Below are positions 1 through 7,386 of a DNA stretch of 33,111 nt, piece by piece; position 1 is the stretch's first letter, and each line of letters starts with the position of its first letter. The notes beneath the pieces are model-generated. The model saw only the letters and a list, made by a program, of their open reading frames with translations, made no database searches and was not told the origin of the DNA. The DNA comes from Treponema sp. (GTDB taxonomy: Bacteria > Spirochaetota > Spirochaetia > Treponematales > Treponemataceae). The stretch is from contig JAFLSN010000027.1 in assembly GCA_022510905.1 (NCBI GenBank), forward strand, positions 1 to 33,111, in the 5' to 3' direction. The translations under genes and the position numbers were made by a program.

Positions 1-284
1 ACCTCTGCGAGGAGCTGTGGCAGAAACTCGGCCACACCGAGAGCCTCGCCTACGAGCCGTGGCCGACCTTCAGCGAGGACTTCGCCAAGGACGAGCGCAA
101 GGAATTCCCCGTGATGATAAACGGCAAGCTCCGCGCCAAGTTCGAGGCCGCCGCCGACACGGACAGCGCGACCCTTGAGGCTCTCGCCAAGGAGACCGAC
201 GGCTTCAAGAAATTCACCGACGGCAAGACCGTGGCGAAAATCATCGTCGTGCCGGGCAAGCTGGTGAACGTGGTGGTGAAGTAA
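1..284 (+). CDS. leuS: Leucyl-tRNA synthetase, C-terminal end (partial)
   Basis: This is the last 93 codons of a gene that begins before the window, read from base 3 to the TAA at 282-284. The fragment starts with an EELW-K-LGH segment, continues with a YEPWP segment and ends with TVAKIIVVPGKLVNVVVK. That arrangement is typical of the anticodon-binding and C-terminal domain of bacterial LeuRS, which charges tRNA-Leu in the cytoplasm. The ending KIIVVPGKLVN-VVK is the hallmark used for the call. The catalytic domain, editing domain and KMSKS loop lie outside the window. The reading frame looks intact. No terminator is visible between it and the small gene at 313. Confidence 0.9.
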   Translation, partial: LCEELWQKLGHTESLAYEPWPTFSEDFAKDERKEFPVMINGKLRAKFEAAADTDSATLEALAKETDGFKKFTDGKTVAKIIVVPGKLVNVVVK

Positions 285-312
285 GGCGGCGCGGGCAACT
301 TTAGAGGAATGT

Positions 313-549
313 ATGACAGTACAAGGGTATTACGACGGTGCGCATTATGTCGCGCTGGAGCAGGTAGACGTAAAGCCGAATCAGAAAGTCACGATAACGG
401 TCTTGGACGAGTTTATGCCGCAGGACGAGCGGACACAGCGCGTGGACGCGCTGTTCGGCTGCCTGCACCAGTACGCCAATCCTGCCCTGCGGGAGCGCGA
501 GGGCGAGGCATGGGGAATGGCGGCGGAGGAGAAGCATGGTCTGCGCTGA
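313..549 (+). CDS. Putative antitoxin of a PIN-domain toxin module
   Basis: This 78-residue protein has an N-terminal half (VQGYYDGAHYVALEQVDVKPNQ) that resembles the short beta-rich antitoxins encoded just before PIN-domain toxins. The C-terminal half is charged and probably binds the toxin. The ATG at 313 is preceded by AGAGG at 303-307; an ATG at 309 in another frame is less likely because it gives a low-complexity Arg-rich product. The gene overlaps the following PIN fragment by 14 bases, which is typical of coupled antitoxin-toxin translation. By inference it neutralised the toxin and repressed the operon. Its partner is now truncated, so it may be an orphan. The family assignment is by context and general resemblance. 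Confidence 0.55.
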   Translation: MTVQGYYDGAHYVALEQVDVKPNQKVTITVLDEFMPQDERTQRVDALFGCLHQYANPALREREGEAWGMAAEEKHGLR

Positions 550-772
550 CGCAAACGTCCTAGTCCGCTTCATCATGAAAGACAACTTGGAACAGGCATT
601 GGCGGCAAGAACGTCCGTGCTGTCTGGAGCCTTGTTCGTGCCGACCGAGGTCTTTGCGGAAGTGGTCTATGTACTGACAAAAGTCTATAAAATCGGTTGC
701 GGCGCCCGAAGCCACGCGACGGGAACTGCTTTGCGGTCATTGCGGCAGGCGCAATGGCCGGGCGATAGATAA
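536..772 (+). pseudogene. PIN-domain toxin, truncated (VapC-like)
   Basis: The first about 53 residues read as the start of a PIN ribonuclease: CADANVLVRF carries the first catalytic Asp, and VPTEVFAEVVYVLTKVYKI carries the conserved Glu helix. PIN toxins of this type are about 130-140 residues long and cut RNA using four acidic residues. Here the similarity stops abruptly after VYKI, near base 695. The remaining 25 codons are Arg/Ala-rich and unrelated to PIN domains, so the distal acidic residues are missing. A deletion that joined the toxin to unrelated DNA just ahead of the next gene explains this best. In another frame the tail reads NCFAVIAAGAMAGR then stop, possibly the end of a different lost gene. 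The fragment is probably not an active nuclease. Confidence 0.65.
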
Positions 773-782
773 AGGAGAACAC

Positions 783-3053
783 ATGAAACGGACAGCGTTT
801 TTTCTTGCGGCGGTTTTGCTCTGCTCGCTGCGGGCGTTCGCGGACGACAGGTCTGCCATGTTCATGGACAAGGCCGCCATGTACATGGACAAGACTGCCA
901 TGCTCATGATGGTGTCGATGACCAACGACGCCGCCGAGGCGCAGCGGCTCATAAAGGCGGGGGCGGACGTGAACGCACGGGACGTGACCGGCGGGACTGC
1001 GCTCATGGCGGCGGCGATGTACAACGCGGCGGACGTGATAAAGGTGCTCATAAAGGCAAAGGCTGACGTGAACGCGCGGGCGGCTGACGGCAGCACCGCG
1101 CTCATGATGACGGGGCTGCGCAACGCGGCGGACGCGGCGAAGCTGCTCATAGCGGCGAAGGCGGACGTGAACGCGAAGACTGTTGACGGCGGCACCGCGC
1201 TCATGACGGCGGCGGCGTACAACGCGGCGGACGTGGCGACGCTGCTCATAAAGGCAAAGGCTGACGTGAACGCAAGGAAGGATGACGGCAGCACCGCGCT
1301 CATGGCGGCGATACAAAAGGACGAGGTGGACATGGTGGACCTGCTCGTGGCGGCAGGCGCGGGCACGGGCGCGGAGGAGCGCGCTGCCCTGGCCGCGTTC
1401 AATGCGGCATTAAAGCCCAGGGTCCCGCCGTACCTCAGTGCGGATGGTACGGTGCTTACGGGCTTTAACCTCCTTTATGATGAGGATACGCTTCCTGTGA
1501 AGGTGGCGATTCCCGACAGGATTACCGAGATAGGCCAAAAGGCGTTCATGGGCAACGAGCGGCTCGTGCAGGTGAAGATTCCGGAGACCGTGAGGACGAT
1601 AGGCTATCAGGCGTTTACCCTCTGCAAGTCGATTGTTGAGGTGAGCCTCTCCTCGGGGCTGACGGAAATCCGCAAAGACGCATTCCAGTCATGCTATTCG
1701 CTTGCGAGCCTGACGATTCCATCCACGGTAAAGGTCATCGGCGACATGGCGTTCAGTTACTGCTGGGAACTGAAGAAACTGACGCTGGAGAACGGCGTGA
1801 GGACAATCGGCAGTTTTGCGTTCAGTGGGTTGCGAGACCTGCCCGAAGTGACCATTCCTGCCTCCGTGGAGGACATCGGCGAAGGCATGTTTATGGACTG
1901 CACGTCGCTCAAGAAGGCGACCATATCGGACGGCGTGAGGGCAATCAGCAAGTGGATGTTCGCTGGCGACGACTCCCTTTCCTCCGTTACGATTCCCGGC
2001 AGCGTGAGGGACATCGGCGAGTCGGCGTTTATGGACTGCTACTCGCTTAAGGGCATCGCCATCCCCCAGAGCGTGGAGAAGCTCGGCAGGTATCTGTTCT
2101 GGGGGAGCGGGCTTGAGCGCATCACCATCCCCGGCACGGTGCCGGAGGTATGCAAGGGGCTGTTCTACAAGTGCGCGTCGCTCAAGGGCGTGGAAATCCC
2201 CGTGAGCGTCAGGAGCGTCGAGATTGATGCGTTCCGCGGCTGCACGTCGCTCGCGGAGGTGACGCTTCCCGGCAAGGTGGAGCGCATCGAGGACTATGCG
2301 TTCCAGGACTGCACGTCGCTGCGGCGGGTGAACGTCCCCAGCGGGGTCAGGCGCATCGGGGACTTCGCGTTCAGGCGGTGCACGTCGCTTAAGAGCATCA
2401 CCATCCCCGCGAGCGTCACGAGCATAGGAATACTCGTGTTCTACGGCTGCAAGTCGCTCAAGGAGGTGGTCTACGAGGGCACGCAGGCCGAGTGGAGGAA
2501 GCTCACGCTTGACCCGCTCCTGTTCCATGCGACTGGCGTGAGGGCCGTCCGCTGCTCCGACGGGGACGTTCCGCTGAGCGCAGAGCGCGAGCAGGAGTTC
2601 CCCGCATACCTGGTGATGGAGGGCACCAAGATTGTCGGCTGCGACAGGGACAAGCTGCCCGCGAACCTGGTGCTTCCCTACGGCATTACGGAAATCGGGG
2701 ACAATGCGTTCAGGAGATGCACGTCGCTCAAGAGCGTGGTGATTCCGCCCAGCGTCGAGACCATCGGGGCTTGTGCGTTTATGACCTGCACCTCGTTGAC
2801 CGAGGTGGAAATCCCCTATGGCGTTGAGAACATCATGTGGGGAGCATTCCTCGGCTGCGAGTCGCTGAAGAGCCTGACGTTCCCCGCCTCGCTGAAGCTC
2901 ATGGCGGAGAGCGCGTTCTCCGGGGTGAAGATAAGGGACGCGACGTTCACGGGCGCGATGGAGGACTGGCACCGCATGGTCATAGGCTCCTATGCCTTTA
3001 TGGGCGCCATCCACTGCACGGACGGCACGGTGTACCGCGTTACGGGCGGCTGA
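783..3053 (+). CDS. Exported ankyrin + BspA/TpLRR-like leucine-rich repeat protein
   Basis: This 756-residue protein probably acts at the cell surface or in the periplasm by binding proteins. A signal peptide (KR followed by a hydrophobic stretch, ending LRAFA near residue 20) is followed by a short near-duplicated MDKAAM/MDKTAM segment. About five ankyrin repeats cover residues 42-200, with recurring ADVNA and GGTALM/GSTALM motifs. About fifteen 23-residue BspA-type leucine-rich repeats follow (about 238-575, then 620-745), of the form I-AF--C-SL--V-IP-SV. A CSDGDVP spacer near 595 separates the two LRR blocks, and the protein ends with the CTDGTVY signature that often closes such repeats. 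The start is set by AAAGGAG at 771-777. BspA-like proteins of oral treponemes bind host matrix or other bacteria; binding here is inferred. The DNA is strongly repetitive. Confidence 0.88.
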   Translation: MKRTAFFLAAVLLCSLRAFADDRSAMFMDKAAMYMDKTAMLMMVSMTNDAAEAQRLIKAGADVNARDVTGGTALMAAAMYNAADVIKVLIKAKADVNARAADGSTALMMTGLRNAADAAKLLIAAKADVNAKTVDGGTALMTAAAYNAADVATLLIKAKADVNARKDDGSTALMAAIQKDEVDMVDLLVAAGAGTGAEERAALAAFNAALKPRVPPYLSADGTVLTGFNLLYDEDTLPVKVAIPDRITEIGQKAFMGNERLVQVKIPETVRTIGYQAFTLCKSIVEVSLSSGLTEIRKDAFQSCYSLASLTIPSTVKVIGDMAFSYCWELKKLTLENGVRTIGSFAFSGLRDLPEVTIPASVEDIGEGMFMDCTSLKKATISDGVRAISKWMFAGDDSLSSVTIPGSVRDIGESAFMDCYSLKGIAIPQSVEKLGRYLFWGSGLERITIPGTVPEVCKGLFYKCASLKGVEIPVSVRSVEIDAFRGCTSLAEVTLPGKVERIEDYAFQDCTSLRRVNVPSGVRRIGDFAFRRCTSLKSITIPASVTSIGILVFYGCKSLKEVVYEGTQAEWRKLTLDPLLFHATGVRAVRCSDGDVPLSAEREQEFPAYLVMEGTKIVGCDRDKLPANLVLPYGITEIGDNAFRRCTSLKSVVIPPSVETIGACAFMTCTSLTEVEIPYGVENIMWGAFLGCESLKSLTFPASLKLMAESAFSGVKIRDATFTGAMEDWHRMVIGSYAFMGAIHCTDGTVYRVTGG

Positions 3054-3127
3054 TGCGCGGGTTTGTGAGCGGGGAAACCCCGCTTCGGAAGGAGAGGGCT
3101 TTCCCTCTCCCAAAGGAAACCCGCACA
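3054..3127. repeat. Three-stem palindrome cluster (possible RNA three-way junction or REP-like element)
   Basis: Three perfect inverted repeats are nested. The outer arms are GCGGGTTT (3057-3064) and AAACCCGC (3117-3124). Inside lie GCGGGG-AAA-CCCCGC (3069-3083) and GGAGAGGG-CTTT-CCCTCTCC (3091-3110). Together they would fold as a closed three-way junction. There is no T-tract after it, so it is not a classical intrinsic terminator. It sits directly between the LRR gene stop and the ttcA promoter. Confidence 0.7.
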
Positions 3128-3160
3128 GCTCGGGCTCTCCCCACTTTCAACATTTTCTGC

Positions 3161-3172
3161 TACAATGCTTGC
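3161..3172 (+). promoter_or_regulatory. -10 element placed for a leaderless ttcA transcript
   Basis: TACAAT at 3161-3166 matches five of six consensus bases and is followed by six bases and then the ATG at 3173. Transcription would start at or next to the A of the start codon. No Shine-Dalgarno sequence is present. No convincing -35 is seen at 16-18 bp spacing. Confidence 0.55.
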
Positions 3173-3886
3173 ATGCCGCAACCACGACTGTTCAGCATCA
3201 TAGACAAAGCCGTCCACGACTACCGCATGATTGAGCCAAACGACAAGATTCTTGTGGGGGCAAGCGGCGGCAAGGATTCCACGGCATTGGTGGAGTATTT
3301 TGCGAACCGCACAAAACGGAGTGGCGGGCCGGCATTTACTTTTACGGCGGTGCATGTGGAAACGGACTTTGAGGCATGCACCATGAGCCCGAGGCTCCGC
3401 TCGCAGATGGAGGCATGGGGTGTAACGGCAGTGAATCTGTTTGTAAATGTGGAAGGCCGGTTGAAGCAGGGGCGAAAGATGAACTGCTACTGGTGTTCCA
3501 CGCAGCGGCGCACCGAGCTGATCCGGTTCGCTCTTGAACGGGGCTACACAAAACTTGCCCTCGGCCATCACCTTGACGACATCATTGAAACATTCCTTAT
3601 GAACATGCTGAACAAAGGCGAGCTTTCAACCATGCCGCCACGTTTTGCGTACCAAAAGTATCCGCTCACAATAATCCGTCCGCTCTGCTATTCCGATGTG
3701 GACACGATACAGGCCCATGCAAGGGAGCGCGGATACATCAGCACCACATGCACGTGCGCCTATCAGGACAATTCGGGCAGAAAGGATGCCAGGGCGCGGC
3801 TAAAGGCCCTTACCAACGGAGAGCGCCGCGTAAAAGAAAAAATCTTCAACGCCCTGCGGAATATAAACACGGAATACCTTCCGTAA
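3173..3886 (+). CDS. ttcA: TtcA-like tRNA 2-thiocytidine synthetase (PP-loop ATPase)
   Basis: This 237-residue cytoplasmic enzyme is predicted to adenylate and thiolate cytidine 32 of tRNAs. The PP-loop SGGKDS lies at residues 31-36. The CYWC motif (Cys105, Cys108) and further cysteines in TTCTC (193-195) match the three-cysteine iron-sulfur cluster arrangement known for TtcA. GHHLDD near 131-136 is the second conserved PP-loop block. It is shorter than the Escherichia coli enzyme (about 310 residues), mostly at the ends. The start was placed at 3173 because the family match begins there and a -10 box sits six bases upstream. The frame is open further upstream, but that stretch overlaps the LRR gene and looks unrelated. 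A related TilS/TtcA-family specificity cannot be excluded. Confidence 0.82.
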   Translation: MPQPRLFSIIDKAVHDYRMIEPNDKILVGASGGKDSTALVEYFANRTKRSGGPAFTFTAVHVETDFEACTMSPRLRSQMEAWGVTAVNLFVNVEGRLKQGRKMNCYWCSTQRRTELIRFALERGYTKLALGHHLDDIIETFLMNMLNKGELSTMPPRFAYQKYPLTIIRPLCYSDVDTIQAHARERGYISTTCTCAYQDNSGRKDARARLKALTNGERRVKEKIFNALRNINTEYLP

Positions 3887-3983
3887 AAAAACAGAACCGC
3901 CTTGCATTGCAGGGCCACAAAGCTTCGTTTTTGTCTGCGGAACAAAACTGGCCGCGCCACTTTGCGCTGTAACCGCACATGGC

Positions 3984-4013
3984 TGGACTTTTTGCTAACA
4001 CTGGGTGTATAGT
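3984..4013 (+). promoter_or_regulatory. Promoter for a leaderless transcript of the NusG-II gene
   Basis: TGGACT (3984-3989, four of six -35 bases), an 18-bp spacer, and TATAGT (4008-4013, five of six -10 bases). The -10 ends exactly six bases before the ATG at 4020, and no ribosome-binding site fits in between. Confidence 0.65.
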
Positions 4014-4019
4014 GTCTGC

Positions 4020-4394
4020 ATGAGCCGTTTTCATGCCTGGCATGTGCTGGACTTGCTGGTTGCCCTGATCTTTTTGGCTGCAATCGTTGTATCATTTGTT
4101 CATTTGTTCCAGAAAAAAACGGGAGCGGCCCTGCTGGTGATTGCCACAAAAAGCGGAGAATGGGTATATCCGCTGCAAAAAAATGCCACACACAGCGTTG
4201 AAGGTCTGCTGGGAGTTTCGCGCATTGTGGTGCAGGATGGCGCGGCGCACTTTGAGCAGTCTCCGTGTCCAAACCAGTTCTGTGTGCAGGGACATGCCAT
4301 TTCGCAAAACGGAGAATGGGCCGCGTGCCTTCCCAACAACGTCTTCATCAGGATTGAGGCAAAAGATGCTGCCGTAGACGCGGTGGCATTTTAG
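4020..4394 (+). CDS. NusG domain II-containing membrane-anchored protein
   Basis: This 124-residue protein has one N-terminal membrane segment (LDLLVALIFLAAIVVSFVHLF, about residues 9-29) followed by an extracytoplasmic domain. The domain contains SPCPNQFCVQGHAIS, the Cys-containing signature of stand-alone NusG domain II proteins (CPN-Cx-x-G, then a short strand such as WAACLPNNVFIRI). This family is distinct from the transcription factor NusG; its biochemical role is not established. The two cysteines could form a disulfide or bind a ligand. The start is taken at 4020 because of the promoter six bases upstream. It stands alone between ttcA and radA. Confidence 0.75.
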   Translation: MSRFHAWHVLDLLVALIFLAAIVVSFVHLFQKKTGAALLVIATKSGEWVYPLQKNATHSVEGLLGVSRIVVQDGAAHFEQSPCPNQFCVQGHAISQNGEWAACLPNNVFIRIEAKDAAVDAVAF

Positions 4395-4587
4395 AACCGG
4401 TTCAGAATCTGCCAAAATGCGGTCAGAGCTTTGCCGGAATTGCCATTTAACCGGCGGTTTGTGCATATGCAGGAGCGCAACACCAAGCGCCGCATTCTGA
4501 TGGGATACAGTCTGCCAGTCAAAAGGAAAAGGGGAACCAGCGGCCTTAAAAAACACCGGCTGAAATGCGCCACAAAAAGGAGGCTCC

Positions 4588-5958
4588 ATGGCAAAAAAGA
4601 AAGGTTCAACCTTGTACCGCTGTGCAAGCTGTGGATATACGCAACCCGCCTGGCTTGGCCGCTGCCCACAGTGCGGTGAATGGAACACGCTCGAAGCCTG
4701 CATTGCAGACCCCAACGCGGCCACATCTGCCATAAACGGAGCAGGCATGGCGGTAAAGGCGCTTCCGGTACCACTCAGAACCGTTGCACAGGAAGCGGAG
4801 TCGCGGCTCCAGACCGGCACGGAAGAATTCGACCGTGTGCTAGGCGGCTCACACGGCGCATACGGTGCCATGAAACGGAGCGCCATTCTTTTAGGCGGCG
4901 AGCCTGGCATTGGAAAATCAACGCTCCTGTTGCAGACTGCCTCAACCGTAATCGCGCGTTCTTCCTGCACGGTGCTGTACGTTTCGGGCGAGGAATCGGC
5001 TTCGCAAATAAAAGGACGGGCGCAGCGCCTGAACGCACATGCCGACAGCATGGAAATACTTTGCACGATGCGGCTCGAAGATATTCTTGACGCGCTTGAC
5101 TCACTGACCCCTGCGCTTGTCATCATAGATTCAATCCAGACCGTGTATTCCGTGCAGGCGGGACTGGTTCCCGGCACCATGAACCAGCTAAAATACTGTG
5201 CGAACGAACTCATCGGCTGGGTAAAAGAACGCGACAGCGTGCTGTTTATGACCGCGCATGTTACAAAAGAAGGGCTGATTGCAGGCCCCAAAAGTCTTGA
5301 GCACATGGTTGACACGGTAATTTCGTTTGAACACAGCGGCGATTCATTCCGCTTTTTGCGGGCGGCAAAAAACCGTTTTGGTTCTGTTGACGAGCTGGGC
5401 ATTTTTAAAATGGATGACAGCGGGCTAAAACCGGTGGCAGACCCAAGTTCCCTGTTTATTACCCGCAGAAAATCGGGAACACCGGCGGGAATAGCCTACG
5501 TTCCTGTTTTTGAAGGAAGCCGCGTGTTCGTGGTTGAAGTGCAGGCTTTGACCGTGCCCGCAAAAGCATCTCTGAGCCGTGTGTATTCAGACCGCGTTGA
5601 CAGCGCGCGTATAAACCGCGTTGCCGCCGTGCTTGAAAAACGAGCCGGCATTCAATTTAGTGACCAGGATTTATACATAAACATCGCCGGCGGAATCCGG
5701 CTTTCTGAAAGCGCCATTGATGCCGCGCTTGCCGCCGCGCTGTATTCAGCCCGCACGGACATACCGTTGCCTGAACGCGCCGTAGTGGTGGGGGAACTCA
5801 GCCTTGCAGGAGAAATTCGCCCCGTGACGAAACTGAAGCAACGGATTAAAACAGCCCGCGAACTTGGCTTTACCCAGGTTGTTGCCCCCGAAAAAGAAGA
5901 CGGCACCACCGCAGTTGAAAATATCAAATCGCTGCTTTCCGTGCTGTTCAAAAAATAA
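4588..5958 (+). CDS. radA: DNA repair/recombination ATPase RadA
   Basis: This 456-residue protein is a RecA-like ATPase that helps process recombination intermediates and promotes branch migration. The N-terminal zinc finger has Cys12, Cys15, Cys26 and Cys29. The Walker A motif GEPGIGKST lies at about 104-112, followed by a Walker B strand (LVIIDSIQTVYS). The KNRFG motif diagnostic of RadA is near residue 260, and the Lon-protease-like C-terminal domain (NIAGGIRLSESAIDAALAAA) follows. Length and domain order are normal for the family. AGGAGG at 4578-4583 lies just before the ATG, so this gene is translated in the classical way, unlike its leaderless neighbours. It converges with the TraB gene downstream. 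Confidence 0.95.
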   Translation: MAKKKGSTLYRCASCGYTQPAWLGRCPQCGEWNTLEACIADPNAATSAINGAGMAVKALPVPLRTVAQEAESRLQTGTEEFDRVLGGSHGAYGAMKRSAILLGGEPGIGKSTLLLQTASTVIARSSCTVLYVSGEESASQIKGRAQRLNAHADSMEILCTMRLEDILDALDSLTPALVIIDSIQTVYSVQAGLVPGTMNQLKYCANELIGWVKERDSVLFMTAHVTKEGLIAGPKSLEHMVDTVISFEHSGDSFRFLRAAKNRFGSVDELGIFKMDDSGLKPVADPSSLFITRRKSGTPAGIAYVPVFEGSRVFVVEVQALTVPAKASLSRVYSDRVDSARINRVAAVLEKRAGIQFSDQDLYINIAGGIRLSESAIDAALAAALYSARTDIPLPERAVVVGELSLAGEIRPVTKLKQRIKTARELGFTQVVAPEKEDGTTAVENIKSLLSVLFKK

Positions 5959-6067
5959 GCGTGAATTTGCCCGTCCTCGCGTGTTTTCGGGCGATTCGCA
6001 CATTTTAAAACTTGGAGCAGTGGAAATACTCAGATTTTGTGGACAGCGGGTTAGGCTGAGCCATTCA

Positions 6068-6095
6068 GCGCTCGATTTTAAGCGCGCGTTTTTTT
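6068..6095 (+). terminator. Possible intrinsic terminator after radA
   Basis: GCGCT (6068-6072) pairs with AGCGC (6081-6085) over an 8-base loop. The arm is followed by GCG and a run of seven T (6089-6095). The stem is only five pairs, so the call is weak. It lies between the convergent radA and TraB genes. Confidence 0.35.
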
Positions 6096-6162
6096 ACGAT
6101 AATACACTGCGGTTCAACATGCAGATAATCCGAAAAACGCGCGATGTGAATAAACCTGCGAT

Positions 6163-7386
6163 TTATTTTTTGAATGAATGAATGATGCTGTAAAAAAAGC
6201 CGCTGATGGTTTTGACGAACGATGCTCCGGCCACGAAGGTGCCAATCGAACTTCCGATTGAAGAAAACATAAACACCAAAAGCGCGCGCAGGATACGGTT
6301 GCGGTAAAAACCAGAAAACGATGTTGCGTCCTGCGACATGGCTTCCATGTCGGAAACTTTTGGCTTGCACACGGCGGCCTGCACAATGCCCGACACGATT
6401 CCAATTCCGATAAACGGACACAGCGATGTGAGCGGAGCTCCCGCAAACGAAACCAGCACTGCAAGTGGATGTGCGCCAGCAGCCAGCGCTCCAACAGCTG
6501 CAAGGATTCCGTTCCAAAGCACCCATGCACCGAGCATGTTCCAGCCACTTTTTTTACCGCCGTATACAAAGCCAAGCACAATCAATGCCACAATCAGCAC
6601 GGGAACAGTCCACGAGGCGATTTTTGCGCCCAGCGTTTTTTTTGGCACTTCCGAAATATCCGTGCAGTCTGGAGAAGCTTCTCCAGCGGCAAGTTTTTCG
6701 AGATGGGCCTGCACGCCTGAAAGGTGCCCTGCGCCCAGAACGGCAAGCACAGATTTGCCCGTGCATTGCCATATTTTGCTTGCAAGATAGCGGTCGCGTT
6801 CGTCAATCAGCACTTCTTTTATGGCGGGAAGATATTCCGAAAGCTCCTTCATCATGCTGTCCATTTCGCTGCGTTCTTTTAATTCTTCAACCTGCTGCAC
6901 ATCTATGGAATCTTTTGAAAAGGCCGATGTGACAAGAGCGGAAAGAAGCTTGCATTTTCCCCACAATGAATTTTTGGCCCAGGCGCGGCGCAATGTAATC
7001 GCAATCGGGCGATCCACCATCACTTGCGGAATGGAAAGCTCGCGGGCTTTGACAATTGCAGCGAGCATTTCATCTCCGGGACGCACACCGGCCTCTGCGC
7101 CCATGCGTTTTTGGTAGGCCGAAAGGACTACGTTTGCCAGCATCAAAAAGCCTTGCTTCTGGCGAAAGACCTTTATCAAATCCATTGTGCGCCATGACTC
7201 AGGATCGCTCAAATTCTCAAAACGCTTTTGGTCAAGTTCGATGGCAACCACATCCGGATGCCCAGACTCGATTGCGCCGGTCACTTCTTCAATACTGCGC
7301 TGAGAAACGTGGGCCGTTCCCACCAGCAGAAAGGAGCGGCCGTTCAGTGAAAGATGCTTTTGGGTTGCGGTGTCATTTGTTTCCAT
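6163..7386 (-). CDS. TraB/PrgY (Tiki-like) family membrane protein
   Basis: This 407-residue protein belongs to the TraB/PrgY family, founded by the enterococcal pheromone-inhibitor PrgY and related to Tiki metalloproteases. The N-terminal soluble domain carries the family motifs VGTAHVS (about residues 22-28) and IELD (about 49-52), and later GAGHLSG (about 216-222). The His and Glu residues of these motifs are the presumed metal ligands. The C-terminal half has several hydrophobic segments (VPVLIVALIVLGFVYG, then AVGALAAGAHPLAVL, LVFMFSSIGSSIG), giving a multi-pass membrane part. The start codon lies inside the end of the upstream TPR gene (14-base overlap), so translation is probably coupled. 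The substrate is unknown; shedding or cleavage of a cell-surface peptide is an inference from the family. Confidence 0.85.
   Translation of the reverse strand: METNDTATQKHLSLNGRSFLLVGTAHVSQRSIEEVTGAIESGHPDVVAIELDQKRFENLSDPESWRTMDLIKVFRQKQGFLMLANVVLSAYQKRMGAEAGVRPGDEMLAAIVKARELSIPQVMVDRPIAITLRRAWAKNSLWGKCKLLSALVTSAFSKDSIDVQQVEELKERSEMDSMMKELSEYLPAIKEVLIDERDRYLASKIWQCTGKSVLAVLGAGHLSGVQAHLEKLAAGEASPDCTDISEVPKKTLGAKIASWTVPVLIVALIVLGFVYGGKKSGWNMLGAWVLWNGILAAVGALAAGAHPLAVLVSFAGAPLTSLCPFIGIGIVSGIVQAAVCKPKVSDMEAMSQDATSFSGFYRNRILRALLVFMFSSIGSSIGTFVAGASFVKTISGFFYSIIHSFKK

Noticed and set aside
1689..3113. 474-residue minus-strand frame opposite the LRR gene
   Set aside because: It is the antisense of repetitive GC-rich codons; the plus-strand protein has clear domains and a ribosome-binding site.
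2837..3172. Longer TtcA start upstream
   Set aside because: The upstream part overlaps the LRR gene, has no TtcA similarity, and crosses the palindrome cluster.
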